Part shown: positions 52,042 to 60,249 of the stretch, one piece after another
Layout of the letters: every line of letters starts with the position of its first letter
Numbering within the stretch: position 1 is the first letter of the stretch
Source of the DNA: Clostridium_AT radicumherbarum
Lineage (GTDB): Bacteria; Bacillota; Clostridia; Clostridiales; Clostridiaceae
Length of the DNA stretch: 64,000 nucleotides
Reading direction: 5' to 3'
Assembly (NCBI RefSeq): GCF_045310525.1
Contig: NZ_JBJHZY010000003.1
Span: 186,001 to 250,000 of the forward strand
Translations under genes and position numbers: made by a program
The notes under the pieces: model-generated
The model's database searches: none
Told to the model about the DNA's origin: nothing
Seen by the model: the letters and a program-made list of their open reading frames with translations, nothing else

Positions 52042-52490
52042 AAATTACCACCTCCAATAATTGCTCTGAGAAGGCGAAGATATTTTCTGGAAATATACGT
52101 CTCCTCACCATTATAAAATGTTGCTTTCATGAGCCCATTTGCAATTGGACTGTAGTACTCCACCTGTTTTAGGTTCATTATGACAGACTTAGAGACACGA
52201 ACAAATTGTTTTGGAAGCATCTCTTCAAGTTCATATAATCGTTTCTTAGCTTCATATATTTTGCTTCCAGTATGAACAAATAAGAGCTCCTGAGTAGTCT
52301 CAAAGTATAAAATGTGTTCGCAAGAAATAGAATATCTCTGCTCTCCTAGAAAGCAAGGAATAGTCATTGTCTGATAGGTACCTTTTTCAATAATCTCCTG
52401 CAATTTTATAATTTCAGGATGGTTTTCACAAATTTTTAAGACAGCACATTCCTCTTCTGGAGAATCTACATACTGTAATTTTACTTTCAT
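52038..52490 (-). CDS. LytTR-family DNA-binding regulator
   Basis: About 150 residues from ATG 52490, where AGGAGGAT is 7 bases upstream (an ATG 30 bases earlier lacks one). Residues about 50-150 are a LytTR domain: RYSISCEHILYFETTQELLFVHTGSKIYEAKKRLYELEEMLPKQFVRVSKSVIMNLKQVEYYSP and YISRKYLRLLR. No receiver domain. First gene of a three-gene minus-strand operon; a matching direct-repeat operator lies at 52548. Confidence 0.85.
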   Translation of the reverse strand: MKVKLQYVDSPEEECAVLKICENHPEIIKLQEIIEKGTYQTMTIPCFLGEQRYSISCEHILYFETTQELLFVHTGSKIYEAKKRLYELEEMLPKQFVRVSKSVIMNLKQVEYYSPIANGLMKATFYNGEETYISRKYLRLLRAIIGGGNL

Positions 52491-52547
52491 TGTATCATCC
52501 TCCTTTACTATATAATACATGTTTTTCCATATGAATTCTACAGACTG

Positions 52548-52579
52548 AAGGTTAGTGGTCTGAAATTCAAGGTAAGTGG
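52548..52579. promoter_or_regulatory. Candidate LytTR binding site (direct repeats)
   Basis: AAGGTTAGTGG (52548-52558) and AAGGTAAGTGG (52569-52579) repeat at a 21-base period. The known LytTR pattern is two 9-bp repeats of the form [TA][AC][CA]GTTN[AG][TG] separated by 12 bp, that is a 21-base period. The first repeat matches 8 of 9 positions. It lies about 60-90 bases upstream of the LytTR gene, between it and the divergent phosphatase, and could regulate both. Confidence 0.6.
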
Positions 52580-52650
52580 CAAGCTATTATAGTATTGGTT
52601 TATAATTAATATATAAATTTGCACTAGATATAATAAGGGGTTATAAGAAA

Positions 52651-53115
52651 ATGATAAGAATAATGTTTGGTTGCCATGGAAATATTTGCAGAAGCCCTAT
52701 GGCTGAGTTTGTATTTCGTCATATGGTGGAAGAAAAATATCTTTCGGAGAAGTTTTCGATAGCATCATCAGCTACTAGTATAGAAGAAATAGGGAATCCT
52801 GTTCATAGTGGTACAAAAAGGAAGCTGCATGAAGTTGGAATTACTTGTGAAGGAAAGACTGCAGTTAAACTGACAAAAAAAGATTACGAAATATATGATT
52901 ATATACTTTGCATGGAAAGCTATAACATAAAAAATGCTTTAAGGATTATAGGGAATGACAAAAGCAGAAAAATCCATCGACTTCTTGATTTTTCTACTCG
53001 TCCCCGAGATATTGCTGACCCTTGGTATACAGGAAATTTTGAAGAAACCTATAACGACATTACAGAGGGGTGCACATCATTGCTGAATCATATTTTGAGA
53101 AATGATGTATTATAG
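52651..53115 (+). CDS. Low-molecular-weight protein tyrosine phosphatase
   Basis: 154 residues. The P-loop is C8-HGNIC-R14-S (CX5R-S) at the N-terminus, with the general-acid Asp in DIADPWYTG near 130: the complete LMW-PTP pair. Cytosolic. Its promoter region (TTATAATTAATATATAAAT) resembles the dispersed promoter block. Divergent from the LytTR operon. Possible arsenate-reductase-like activity cannot be excluded, but the D-P-W loop favours a phosphatase. Confidence 0.88.
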   Translation: MIRIMFGCHGNICRSPMAEFVFRHMVEEKYLSEKFSIASSATSIEEIGNPVHSGTKRKLHEVGITCEGKTAVKLTKKDYEIYDYILCMESYNIKNALRIIGNDKSRKIHRLLDFSTRPRDIADPWYTGNFEETYNDITEGCTSLLNHILRNDVL

Positions 53116-53218
53116 CGTTAAGATAAATTCAAGGTGCCATGTACAATTAAACTTTAGTTATATTTAGTGAATAGCAGTGTATATATGTTTGAAGCATGGA
53201 AATATATAATAAAAATAA

Positions 53219-54712
53219 TCAAACAACAGGCACAAAGCCGCTGTCATTTTCTATTGAATTTAGAAGCTTCATAAGCTTGCAAAGCTCTATTATGATATAT
53301 TCAAGATGCTCCTCCTCAAGATATGTAAAGCATATTCTAAGATGATTAAACTCAACTTCATTAGGATAACATATGGTCCCGGGCAAAAACGAAATATTTT
53401 TTGTTGTTACCGTGTGATACAACAGATTTTCTACATTTAAACTTTTGGGAAGAGTAATCCAAAGATTAATTCCGCCTTCAGGAACTGTCCATTTTACTTC
53501 AGATGGTGCATGATTCTTTAGTAAGCTGATTACCTTATCACGTCTCTTCAATAGCTGCTTATTTAGATTTACTAGATATGTGTCCATCCTGTTTGATTGA
53601 ATAAAGTCCAAAAGCGCCTTTTGATTCAGCATCGAGGTTCCAAGGTCGTGATTAGCTTTTGCAGTTATAAGCCTTGAAAGTATGGAGCCTTCTGCTGCAA
53701 TAGCTGCTAGCCTGTAAGCTGGTCCCAGGACTTTACTTAAGCCTTTTATATAGACTACATGACCGTCAGTATCAATAGATTTTATAGACTTAACCTTTTC
53801 TTTTTTATATGAGATTTCACTCCAAGGATCATCCTCAACTATAATACAGTTATTGTATCTGGCTATATCAAGGAGTTCTGCTTTTCGCTTACTACTCATA
53901 CTGCAGCCAGTTGGGTTGTGAAAATTGGGCATGGTATAGATAATCTTCGGTGAGTGCTTATCGCAAAGACTCATTAAAATATCAGTTCTCATGCCCTCGT
54001 TATCAACAGGAACAGTTAAAATTACAGCTCCTCTGCTTTTAAACAGATCGATGGCACCAGGGTAGGTTGGGGTTTCCATAACAACAATATCCCCAGGCCC
54101 AACAAAGGTACTGGCAATAAGGCTTATCCCCTGCTGTGAACCACTTGTAATTAAAAGATGATCAGGTGTTATAACTATACCTTTTGATTTTAAATAGTGG
54201 CTTAATACATTTCTAAATTCATAATCCCCCTGAACTGGAGGGTATTGAGCAAGATATTCTATATTTCTTTGAGTTAAGTTAAAAGAATCCTTTAAGATAG
54301 CAGCAGTAGGAAGCAGCTTATAATTTAATGAGGCAATAGATAGATTATACAGGTTGTTTCCATAGGTCAAATTACTGCTAGGTTTAAATTGTGATCTTGA
54401 TAAATAGTCGGGTATGCCCATTTGCCATTGAAAATCATCCTGCTCAGGTAAATTGTTAAGCTTTTCAATATTATTTCTTTGATTAACATAGGTGCCCTTG
54501 CCTTGTATTGTAGTTGCCAGACCGTGCTTCTCTAATTTATTGTAAGTTTTTATGATAGTCATTGGGCTTATATTTAATTCTTTCGATAAGTATCTGATGG
54601 AAGGCAGCTGCTGTCCATCTTTTAACAGTCCAGATAAAATTCTATCTGAAAAATATTCAAATAGCTGTTGGGTTATAGTAATTAAACTGTTTCTATCGAT
54701 GTCGATGTTCAT
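53219..54712 (-). CDS. MocR/PdxR-like GntR regulator with aminotransferase domain
   Basis: About 497 residues. ATG 54712 is preferred: GGAGGA lies 7-8 bases upstream and an ATG 15 bases earlier overlaps that site. Residues about 5-70 are a GntR winged helix (QLPSIRYLSKELNISPMTIIKTYNKLEKHG). The rest is a fold-type I aminotransferase with TYPGAIDLF, MPNFHNPTG, EDDPWSEI and KGLSKVLGPAYRL, where the Lys of KGLSK binds PLP. MocR proteins sense PLP or amino compounds. Divergent from YczE, a known pairing; candidate operators lie between. Confidence 0.88.
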   Translation of the reverse strand: MNIDIDRNSLITITQQLFEYFSDRILSGLLKDGQQLPSIRYLSKELNISPMTIIKTYNKLEKHGLATTIQGKGTYVNQRNNIEKLNNLPEQDDFQWQMGIPDYLSRSQFKPSSNLTYGNNLYNLSIASLNYKLLPTAAILKDSFNLTQRNIEYLAQYPPVQGDYEFRNVLSHYLKSKGIVITPDHLLITSGSQQGISLIASTFVGPGDIVVMETPTYPGAIDLFKSRGAVILTVPVDNEGMRTDILMSLCDKHSPKIIYTMPNFHNPTGCSMSSKRKAELLDIARYNNCIIVEDDPWSEISYKKEKVKSIKSIDTDGHVVYIKGLSKVLGPAYRLAAIAAEGSILSRLITAKANHDLGTSMLNQKALLDFIQSNRMDTYLVNLNKQLLKRRDKVISLLKNHAPSEVKWTVPEGGINLWITLPKSLNVENLLYHTVTTKNISFLPGTICYPNEVEFNHLRICFTYLEEEHLEYIIIELCKLMKLLNSIENDSGFVPVV

Positions 54713-54839
54713 ATATAAATCCTCCATTAGTGTTATATACAGTTCTTATGCAATTTATTTTGATTATAACTATATCATATATAAACTTCGCTATAAAATC
54801 TATATTAATTAGTAAGCCTAATGCACATAAGTAAAGCTA

Positions 54840-54887
54840 ACTGTTATACTTAGTGTTTGACTGTTATACAGATAACTATTTTATAAT
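54840..54887 (+). promoter_or_regulatory. yczE promoter with MocR-type direct repeats
   Basis: ACTGTTATAC at 54840-54849 and 54860-54869, a 20-base (two-turn) direct repeat. TTGACT (54857-54862) and TATAAT (54882-54887) form a promoter whose -35 box is overlapped by the second repeat. An inverted relative, GTTATATACAGT, lies near 54731 next to the MocR start. Two direct repeats overlapping the -35 box are typical of MocR activation sites. Confidence 0.55.
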
Positions 54888-54925
54888 AATAGCATAGGAC
54901 ATTTTAAGTTTTGGAGGATTGTTAA

Positions 54926-55603
54926 ATGAAACAGTTTATTTTAACTTTGGGAAGACTGTTTACTGGACTTTTTCTTTATGCAGTTGGTATAGTTTTTACT
55001 ATCAACGCAAATTTAGGATTATCCCCATGGGATATTTTCCATCAAGGAGTATCAAAGCTTTCTGGAATTACAATGGGGCAGGCCAGTATTGGAGTTGGAT
55101 TGGTTATTGTAGTTATAGATTGGACTTTAGGGGAAAAGGTTGGAATTGGAACTATAAGCAATATGCTATTTATAGGTATTTTTATGGATATACTAATGTT
55201 AAATCATCTAATACCTGTTTTTCAAAATATTATAGCTAGACTAATAATGATATTTCTTGGAATGTTCATTATTGGGATTGCAAGCTTCTTTTATATTGGT
55301 GCTGGTTTAGGTTCCGGACCTAGGGACGGATTAATGGTAGCACTAACGAAAAGAACTAAAAAGTCTGTCAGGTTCATTAGAAATTGTATTGAAGCTACCG
55401 CACTGATAATTGGATATTTCTTAGGTGGAAGTCTAGGAATTGGTACTTTAATTATGGTTTTTGGCGGTGGTTATTTCGTGCAATTTGCCTTTAAGATATT
55501 TAAATTTGATGTTAGAAAGATTGAACACAAATTCATTGATGACTATGTAAGAATCATAAAAGAAAGCCTATCTAAGAAAAAAGAAGATACAAATATAAGT
55601 TAA
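54926..55603 (+). CDS. yczE: YczE/YitT-type membrane protein
   Basis: 225 residues with about five to six membrane segments. GRLFTGLFLYAVGIVFTINANLGLSPWDIFHQGVSKLSGITMGQASIGVG is the family opening and GAGLGSGPRDGLMVALTK a conserved loop. Bacillus subtilis YczE is a membrane protein linked to secondary-metabolite production; its exact function is unknown. Divergent from the MocR regulator, which probably controls it. TTGGAGGA site before ATG. Confidence 0.82.
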   Translation: MKQFILTLGRLFTGLFLYAVGIVFTINANLGLSPWDIFHQGVSKLSGITMGQASIGVGLVIVVIDWTLGEKVGIGTISNMLFIGIFMDILMLNHLIPVFQNIIARLIMIFLGMFIIGIASFFYIGAGLGSGPRDGLMVALTKRTKKSVRFIRNCIEATALIIGYFLGGSLGIGTLIMVFGGGYFVQFAFKIFKFDVRKIEHKFIDDYVRIIKESLSKKKEDTNIS

Positions 55604-55710
55604 TAAATGGATGGATGATTATATAAAACAATTTAGCAATCCTGAAAATGTTCATGTACGAGAATTATACACATAGTTATCAACATATTGTATACAGGTT
55701 ACATGTAAAC

Positions 55711-55750
55711 AAAGAGACAAGCCTCTAATTATGGAACTTGCCTCTTTTTA
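55711..55750 (+). terminator. Terminator after yczE
   Basis: AAAGAG and CAAG separated by one A pair with CTTG and CTCTTT separated by one C, followed by a T-run. It lies about 110 bases after the yczE stop. Confidence 0.7.
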
Positions 55751-55782
55751 AGTTTAGATAATCAAGGCTGGTGAGTTTATTG

Positions 55783-55824
55783 TCTAGGAATATGTAATAT
55801 TATGGGTTATAATTTATATATAGG
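55783..55824 (+). repeat. Promoter-only relative of the dispersed repeat, copy 10
   Basis: CTAGGAATATGTAATATTATGG, then GTTATAATTTATATATAGG, ending 55824. The same variant follows the terminator hairpin in copy 11. The hairpin half is absent. A GNAT starts 60 bases later. Confidence 0.6.
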
Positions 55825-55883
55825 CTAGATGAATAATAGTTATGAACAGTATTGCAGTAGCTATATAGAGGCGGGTAATCTGA

Positions 55884-56342
55884 TTGAGACATAATGATAT
55901 TAAAATAATACAATATAATTCCACATATGCTGATGACACAGTGGAAATGTGGAGAGAGAGTATGGAGAAGGCTATAGGACAAAAGCCGTTACATACTTTT
56001 GAAGAAGATGTATATTTCTTAAATAATGTATTATGCAAGGATAATATAATATATATTGCTTTAGATGAAAGCGATGATAAAGTAATAGGTATGCTTGCTT
56101 TTAATGAGAACGAAATAAATCAGCTATATATACACGTTAATTATCAAGGAAGAGGAATAGGTAAAAGATTTCTTTGCATTGCAAAAGGTAATTCCACAGG
56201 AAGATTGACGTTATATACTTTTGATGTAAATCAGAAAGCTCAACGATTTTACGAGAGGAATGGCTTTAAGATAATTGGCAGAGGATATGAGAATGAGGAA
56301 AATATGGATGATATTAAGTATGAATGGGTAGATAGTATATAA
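55884..56342 (+). CDS. GNAT acetyltransferase
   Basis: 152 residues from TTG 55884; GAGGCGGG lies 9-13 bases upstream. EINQLYIHVNYQGRGIGKRFLCIAKGNS has the Q-G-R-G-I-G acetyl-CoA loop, and LTLYTFDVNQKAQRFYERNGFKIIGRG closes the fold. The pattern is that of small amine acetyltransferases. Expressed from repeat copy 10's promoter and ended by the terminator at 56367. Confidence 0.87.
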   Translation: MRHNDIKIIQYNSTYADDTVEMWRESMEKAIGQKPLHTFEEDVYFLNNVLCKDNIIYIALDESDDKVIGMLAFNENEINQLYIHVNYQGRGIGKRFLCIAKGNSTGRLTLYTFDVNQKAQRFYERNGFKIIGRGYENEENMDDIKYEWVDSI

Positions 56343-56366
56343 GTTTAGATTAAGAACATAAATTTA

Positions 56367-56405
56367 AAATACCATCAATGTAGTTAAGGTATATTGATGG
56401 CATTT
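56367..56405. terminator. Bidirectional terminator
   Basis: AAATACCATCAAT (56367-56379) and ATTGATGGCATTT (56393-56405), 12 of 13 pairs, loop 13. It lies between the GNAT and the minus-strand DUF4397 gene. Confidence 0.75.
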
Positions 56406-56467
56406 AATTATAGTTAATATTAAAATTGAACAAGTTATATACGTAACTAAATCGCTTTCCTAAGCCA

Positions 56468-57109
56468 CTATCTAGATTCTGATACTACTACGGCTTCTAA
56501 GGCAGGTGATTTTCCAACTTGGCCAACAGCATAGATAGTATAGTAATTATTTGGATCCAATGTAACATTTGGAATAGTTAATGCTATGTTGTCTGAACCA
56601 GTTGGGTTTATTGTGAAAGTATAAGTTCCAGAAGGAATGCAAGCGTAATCAGTGATATATTTGTAACCAACATTGCTAAACACTGTCATACCATCAGATA
56701 ATTTTATATCAACAGCTGGTGCATTTGGAGAAAGATGAATAAATCTTATACAGGGTCTCCCAAATTTTTGAGCAGTTATTGGTTCTGGAATAGTATATAA
56801 ACTAATGTTAGGGTAATTTCCTATTGCTGCTATATTAAATACAGTATTTTCAGGAATATCTACATTTGTATTTATAACAGGACTTGTAGTTTGTCCTGAA
56901 GGGTAAACGGTAATATTATAGTTACCAGCAGGAGTAGGCAGATATTGTGAAAATTGTTTGTATGCAAGATTCTTTACAATAAGATTTCCGTTGGCATAAA
57001 TGTATAAAGCAGGAGCATCTGGGGAGGCGTTGAATACCCTGATGTAAGAATTAGCTTGTCTGGCTCTGTAATAATTACTTGCCTTTTGAGTATATGGACA
57101 ATGATACAT
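56468..57109 (-). CDS. DUF4397-domain protein (two tandem repeats)
   Basis: 213 residues, minus strand. Two DUF4397 halves: SYIRVFNASPDAPALYIYANGNLI with AGNYNITVYPSG, and CIRFIHLSPNAPAVDIKLSDGMTV with SGTYTFTINPTG. The RFxHxSPxAPxVDI motif is diagnostic. No signal peptide, which is unusual since most DUF4397 proteins are exported; in spore-formers such proteins may be coat-associated. AAGGAGAA precedes ATG. Function unknown. Confidence 0.85.
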   Translation of the reverse strand: MYHCPYTQKASNYYRARQANSYIRVFNASPDAPALYIYANGNLIVKNLAYKQFSQYLPTPAGNYNITVYPSGQTTSPVINTNVDIPENTVFNIAAIGNYPNISLYTIPEPITAQKFGRPCIRFIHLSPNAPAVDIKLSDGMTVFSNVGYKYITDYACIPSGTYTFTINPTGSDNIALTIPNVTLDPNNYYTIYAVGQVGKSPALEAVVVSESR

Positions 57110-57330
57110 AATATTCTCCTTGTATATTTTTAACCAATATTATAATATGAAACAAATATGATAATGTTCGCCTATTGGTTATTTGCTTAGGTACATTATT
57201 AAACGTTCTTTTAAAAAGGAGAGATTCTTTAATAGATACTCAAAAGTATAGAGTAGATAAATTGATAAGAAAAATAGAAAAGAGTCAGTACTGTAGCGAA
57301 TTCAGAGGTTCTAAAATAATAGAATTATAC

Positions 57331-57400
57331 CGCTCACCTTGAATGGTGAGCTTTTTTTATCTAGGAATATGTAATATTATGGGTTATAATCTATATATAG
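57331..57400 (+). repeat. Terminator-promoter repeat, copy 11
   Basis: CGCTCACC / GGTGAGC hairpin, with CTCACC/GGTGAG replacing the CCGCC/GGTGG of other copies as compensatory changes in both arms, then seven Ts and GGAATATGTAATATTATGG / GTTATAATCTATATATAG. The HAD gene starts 54 bases after it. It fills most of the 57110-57453 gap; nothing else is seen there. Confidence 0.78.
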
Positions 57401-57453
57401 TATAAATTCAACAATGTGGGTAGACAATGACAATAACGAAGGATGTGAGAGAC

Positions 57454-58074
57454 ATGATAAGAGATATTATTTGGGATTTTGATGGAACATTGTTTGATAC
57501 ATATCCAGAGACAGTTAATGCGTTTAAGAGAGCTCTTAAGGATAATGGCATAGAAGAGACAAATGAAAATATATTAAAATATATTAAGATTTCTGAAGGT
57601 TGCGCTTTTAAGCATTTCAATGGAATCTACGGTTTAGGTGATGATTTCATTAACAAGTTTAAACTATATAAAAGAAATATTAAAGCTGAAACTTGTAAAC
57701 CCTTCCCATTTTCAGAGGAGGTATGCAAATGGTTTGTAGACAAAGGGGGTAGAAACTTTATCATAACCCACAGAGGAGATTCTACATTAAAGTTTCTTCG
57801 GCATTATGGTATGTTGAACTATTTTACAGAAGTAATTACTAAGAAGTATGGGTTTAAACGAAAACCAGATCCTGAAGCATTTCTTTACTTAATTGAAAAG
57901 TATAATATTAATAAAAATACTGCATTGGCAATAGGAGATAGAGAATTTGAAATATTAGGAGGAAAGGCTGCGGGAATCAAGGTATGTCTATATAATACAA
58001 ATAATGTTGATTTTACTGAAACGCCTGATTTTTATATAGAATCACTAAAGAAATTGATTGATATAATAAATTAA
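57454..58074 (+). CDS. HAD-family phosphatase (phosphoglycolate phosphatase-like)
   Basis: About 206 residues from ATG 57454, where AAGGATGTGAG precedes; an ATG at 57427 is also in frame. Motif I is IIWDFDGTLFDTYPET (DxDGTxxD), motif II ITHRGDS, motif III Lys in FKRKPDPEAF and motif IV AIGDREFEI, all HAD catalytic parts present. A helical cap lies between. The 'phosphoglycolate phosphatase' label is the usual guess; any small phosphate monoester may be the substrate. Confidence 0.86.
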   Translation: MIRDIIWDFDGTLFDTYPETVNAFKRALKDNGIEETNENILKYIKISEGCAFKHFNGIYGLGDDFINKFKLYKRNIKAETCKPFPFSEEVCKWFVDKGGRNFIITHRGDSTLKFLRHYGMLNYFTEVITKKYGFKRKPDPEAFLYLIEKYNINKNTALAIGDREFEILGGKAAGIKVCLYNTNNVDFTETPDFYIESLKKLIDIIN

Positions 58075-58155
58075 AACTCATTTCAATTGTTATTCTGGGG
58101 TATAGGAATAGAATGTCAATGGAACTTCAACTGAAATAAGAAGGGAAGAGAAGAA

Positions 58156-59322
58156 ATGACCACATTATTATTGATTATTATTTATATAGCTTTTATTAGT
58201 TTAGGACTTCCAGATTCCATGCTAGGAGCCGCATGGCCAACTATAAGAACAAACTTATCTCTACCAATAGCTGGAGCCGGCTTAATCTCAATGATTATAT
58301 CTGGAGGAACTATTATTTCAAGCATAATGAGTGGTAAACTCATTCGTAAACTGGGAACAGGTAAACTAACTCTAATAAGTGTTTTTATGACTGCAATGGC
58401 CTTGCTTGGATTTTCTTTCAGTAAAAATTATCTATGGTTGTGTATAATGGCAATACCATTGGGTCTAGGAGCAGGAGCAGTTGATGCTGGATTAAATAAT
58501 TTTGTGGCTTTGCATTTTTCAGCAAGACATATGAGCTGGCTCCACTGTTTTTGGGGAATTGGTGCAACAGCTGGTCCAATAATTATGTCAGCTGCGATTA
58601 CTTTAAGAGGATCATGGCAAAAGGGGTATTTTACTGTTGCAGTGATACAGAGCTGCTTAGTTCTAGTTTTATTCATTTCTTTACCACTTTGGAGAGCATT
58701 TCATGATAATGGACAGGAAGACACAATAGAAGAAGATACAAATCAGAACTTATTTAAATTACCTGGAATAGGACCTGCACTCCTTGGTTTTTTCTGTTAT
58801 TGTGCATTAGAAAGCACTGCTGGTCTATGGGGTGCAAGCTACTTGGTACAGAACAAAGGTGTTGCAGCTAGTGTTGCAGCTGGCTGGATATCAATGTATT
58901 ACCTAGGCATCACTATAGGAAGATTAATAAATGGATTTATAACAGCTAAATTCAGCAACCCTGATTTAATTCGTGGTGGTCAAGCCATCATAGGTATAGG
59001 GGCTGCTTTATTACTGATTTTCAGTCAAAGCTATGTTAACCTTTTGGGATTAATTCTTATAGGAATGGGATGTGCTCCTATTTATCCTTCTATGCTGCAT
59101 GAAACACCAGTGCGCTTCGGTAAAAATAACTCTAGTAAACTCATGGGTGTGCAAATGGCATTTGCTTATATTGGGACAACCATTGTTCCACCAACTCTTG
59201 GGGTAATTTTTGGAAGAGTGGGAATACAGTTTTACCCAATATTTATTTTAGTGTTGCTGATTATTATGTTTGCAAGCAGTGAAAAAATAGATAAAATTGT
59301 TGCCTGTAGATCAGCTAATTAA
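58156..59322 (+). CDS. MFS transporter, first gene of a radical SAM cluster
   Basis: 388 residues, twelve membrane segments. GLPDSMLGAAWPTIRTNL (loop near helix 1), GGTIISSIMSGKLIRKLGTGKLT (MFS motif A between helices 2 and 3) and PLGLGAGAVDAGLNN fit a fucose-permease/FGHPi-like branch. It is followed after 12 bases by a radical SAM gene and then another, so it probably exports or imports the substrate or product of that pathway. AAGGGAAG site before ATG. Confidence 0.85.
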   Translation: MTTLLLIIIYIAFISLGLPDSMLGAAWPTIRTNLSLPIAGAGLISMIISGGTIISSIMSGKLIRKLGTGKLTLISVFMTAMALLGFSFSKNYLWLCIMAIPLGLGAGAVDAGLNNFVALHFSARHMSWLHCFWGIGATAGPIIMSAAITLRGSWQKGYFTVAVIQSCLVLVLFISLPLWRAFHDNGQEDTIEEDTNQNLFKLPGIGPALLGFFCYCALESTAGLWGASYLVQNKGVAASVAAGWISMYYLGITIGRLINGFITAKFSNPDLIRGGQAIIGIGAALLLIFSQSYVNLLGLILIGMGCAPIYPSMLHETPVRFGKNNSSKLMGVQMAFAYIGTTIVPPTLGVIFGRVGIQFYPIFILVLLIIMFASSEKIDKIVACRSAN

Positions 59323-59334
59323 GAGAGGTATATT

Positions 59335-60237
59335 TTGAGGATTAGGGATTTTATAAGTTTAAGCTGGTTTGGAATAAAAACCATTATATTTAAAATGAGG
59401 AAACCAATATTAGGTACAATAATACTTACAGATTACTGTAATTTGAGTTGTAAGCATTGTGCAGTAAATAATATAAATAAAGTAATGTACCCTTATGAGG
59501 ACATAGTTCAAGAAATGAAGTCATTTTACAATGAAGGTATAAGAATACTATTTTTTTGTGGTGGAGAAACCATGGTTTGGGAGGATGGCAGTAAAACTAT
59601 TAAAGACTTAATTGATGAAGCAAAGAAAATTGGATTCCTAATAGTAAATATAGTAACCAATGGTACTATAGATTTAAACATTCCTGAAGCAGATGTTATA
59701 TTTTTAAGTTTAGATGGTGCACGTGAAACTCATAATTATATTAGAGGAAATACCTTTGATAAAATTATGGAAAATGTGGCTAAAGCAAATAACTCAAATA
59801 TTTGTGTTTATATGGCTGTAAATAATGTAAATTTCGGTGATATAGAAGAGGTATGTAAAATAGTAAAAGAAAATCCAAACTTAAATTCGATTTCTTTTAA
59901 TTTTCATACACCATATAAGGGTACAGAAAATTTGGCTTTAACCAGAGAGCAGAAAATCATTTCTGTAAATACAATTAACACTATGATTAAGAAACAGTAT
60001 CCTGTATTCAATTTATTTTCAGCCTTAGATTATTATGTTGCAAATGACTGGGACAGGCCCTGCTACCAATGTATTGTGTCTGAAAATAAGAGAAGGTATG
60101 TCTGTGGCAGATGTATAGAAATAGATGGGTTATGTGAAAATTGTGGATATCTTTTTGCAGTTGAATTTTCTCTTCTATGTAAAGGGAAACCGAAAGTTAT
60201 ATTAGACATGATCAAAACCTATTTGAAGTATGTATAG
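59335..60237 (+). CDS. Radical SAM protein with Cys-rich C-terminal cluster motif
   Basis: 300 residues from TTG 59335, 12 bases after the MFS stop (AGAGAGGT upstream). Radical SAM motif in LTDYCNLSCKHC, C35, C39, C42 (CxxxCxxC). FCGGETMVWEDG and FLSLDGARETHNYIRG are the SAM-binding strands. The C-terminus has CYQC, CGRCIEIDGLCENCGY: an auxiliary Fe-S cluster motif of about seven Cys, SPASM-like in spacing but not identical. A modification enzyme on an unidentified peptide or small substrate; the operon partner is the HemN-like gene. Confidence 0.85.
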   Translation: MRIRDFISLSWFGIKTIIFKMRKPILGTIILTDYCNLSCKHCAVNNINKVMYPYEDIVQEMKSFYNEGIRILFFCGGETMVWEDGSKTIKDLIDEAKKIGFLIVNIVTNGTIDLNIPEADVIFLSLDGARETHNYIRGNTFDKIMENVAKANNSNICVYMAVNNVNFGDIEEVCKIVKENPNLNSISFNFHTPYKGTENLALTREQKIISVNTINTMIKKQYPVFNLFSALDYYVANDWDRPCYQCIVSENKRRYVCGRCIEIDGLCENCGYLFAVEFSLLCKGKPKVILDMIKTYLKYV

Positions 60238-60249
60238 GAGAATGAAATT

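Noticed and set aside
54840..54869. CRISPR-like direct repeats
   Set aside because: Only two 10-base repeats at a helical-turn period next to a promoter: an operator, not an array. No CRISPR array was seen anywhere in the window.
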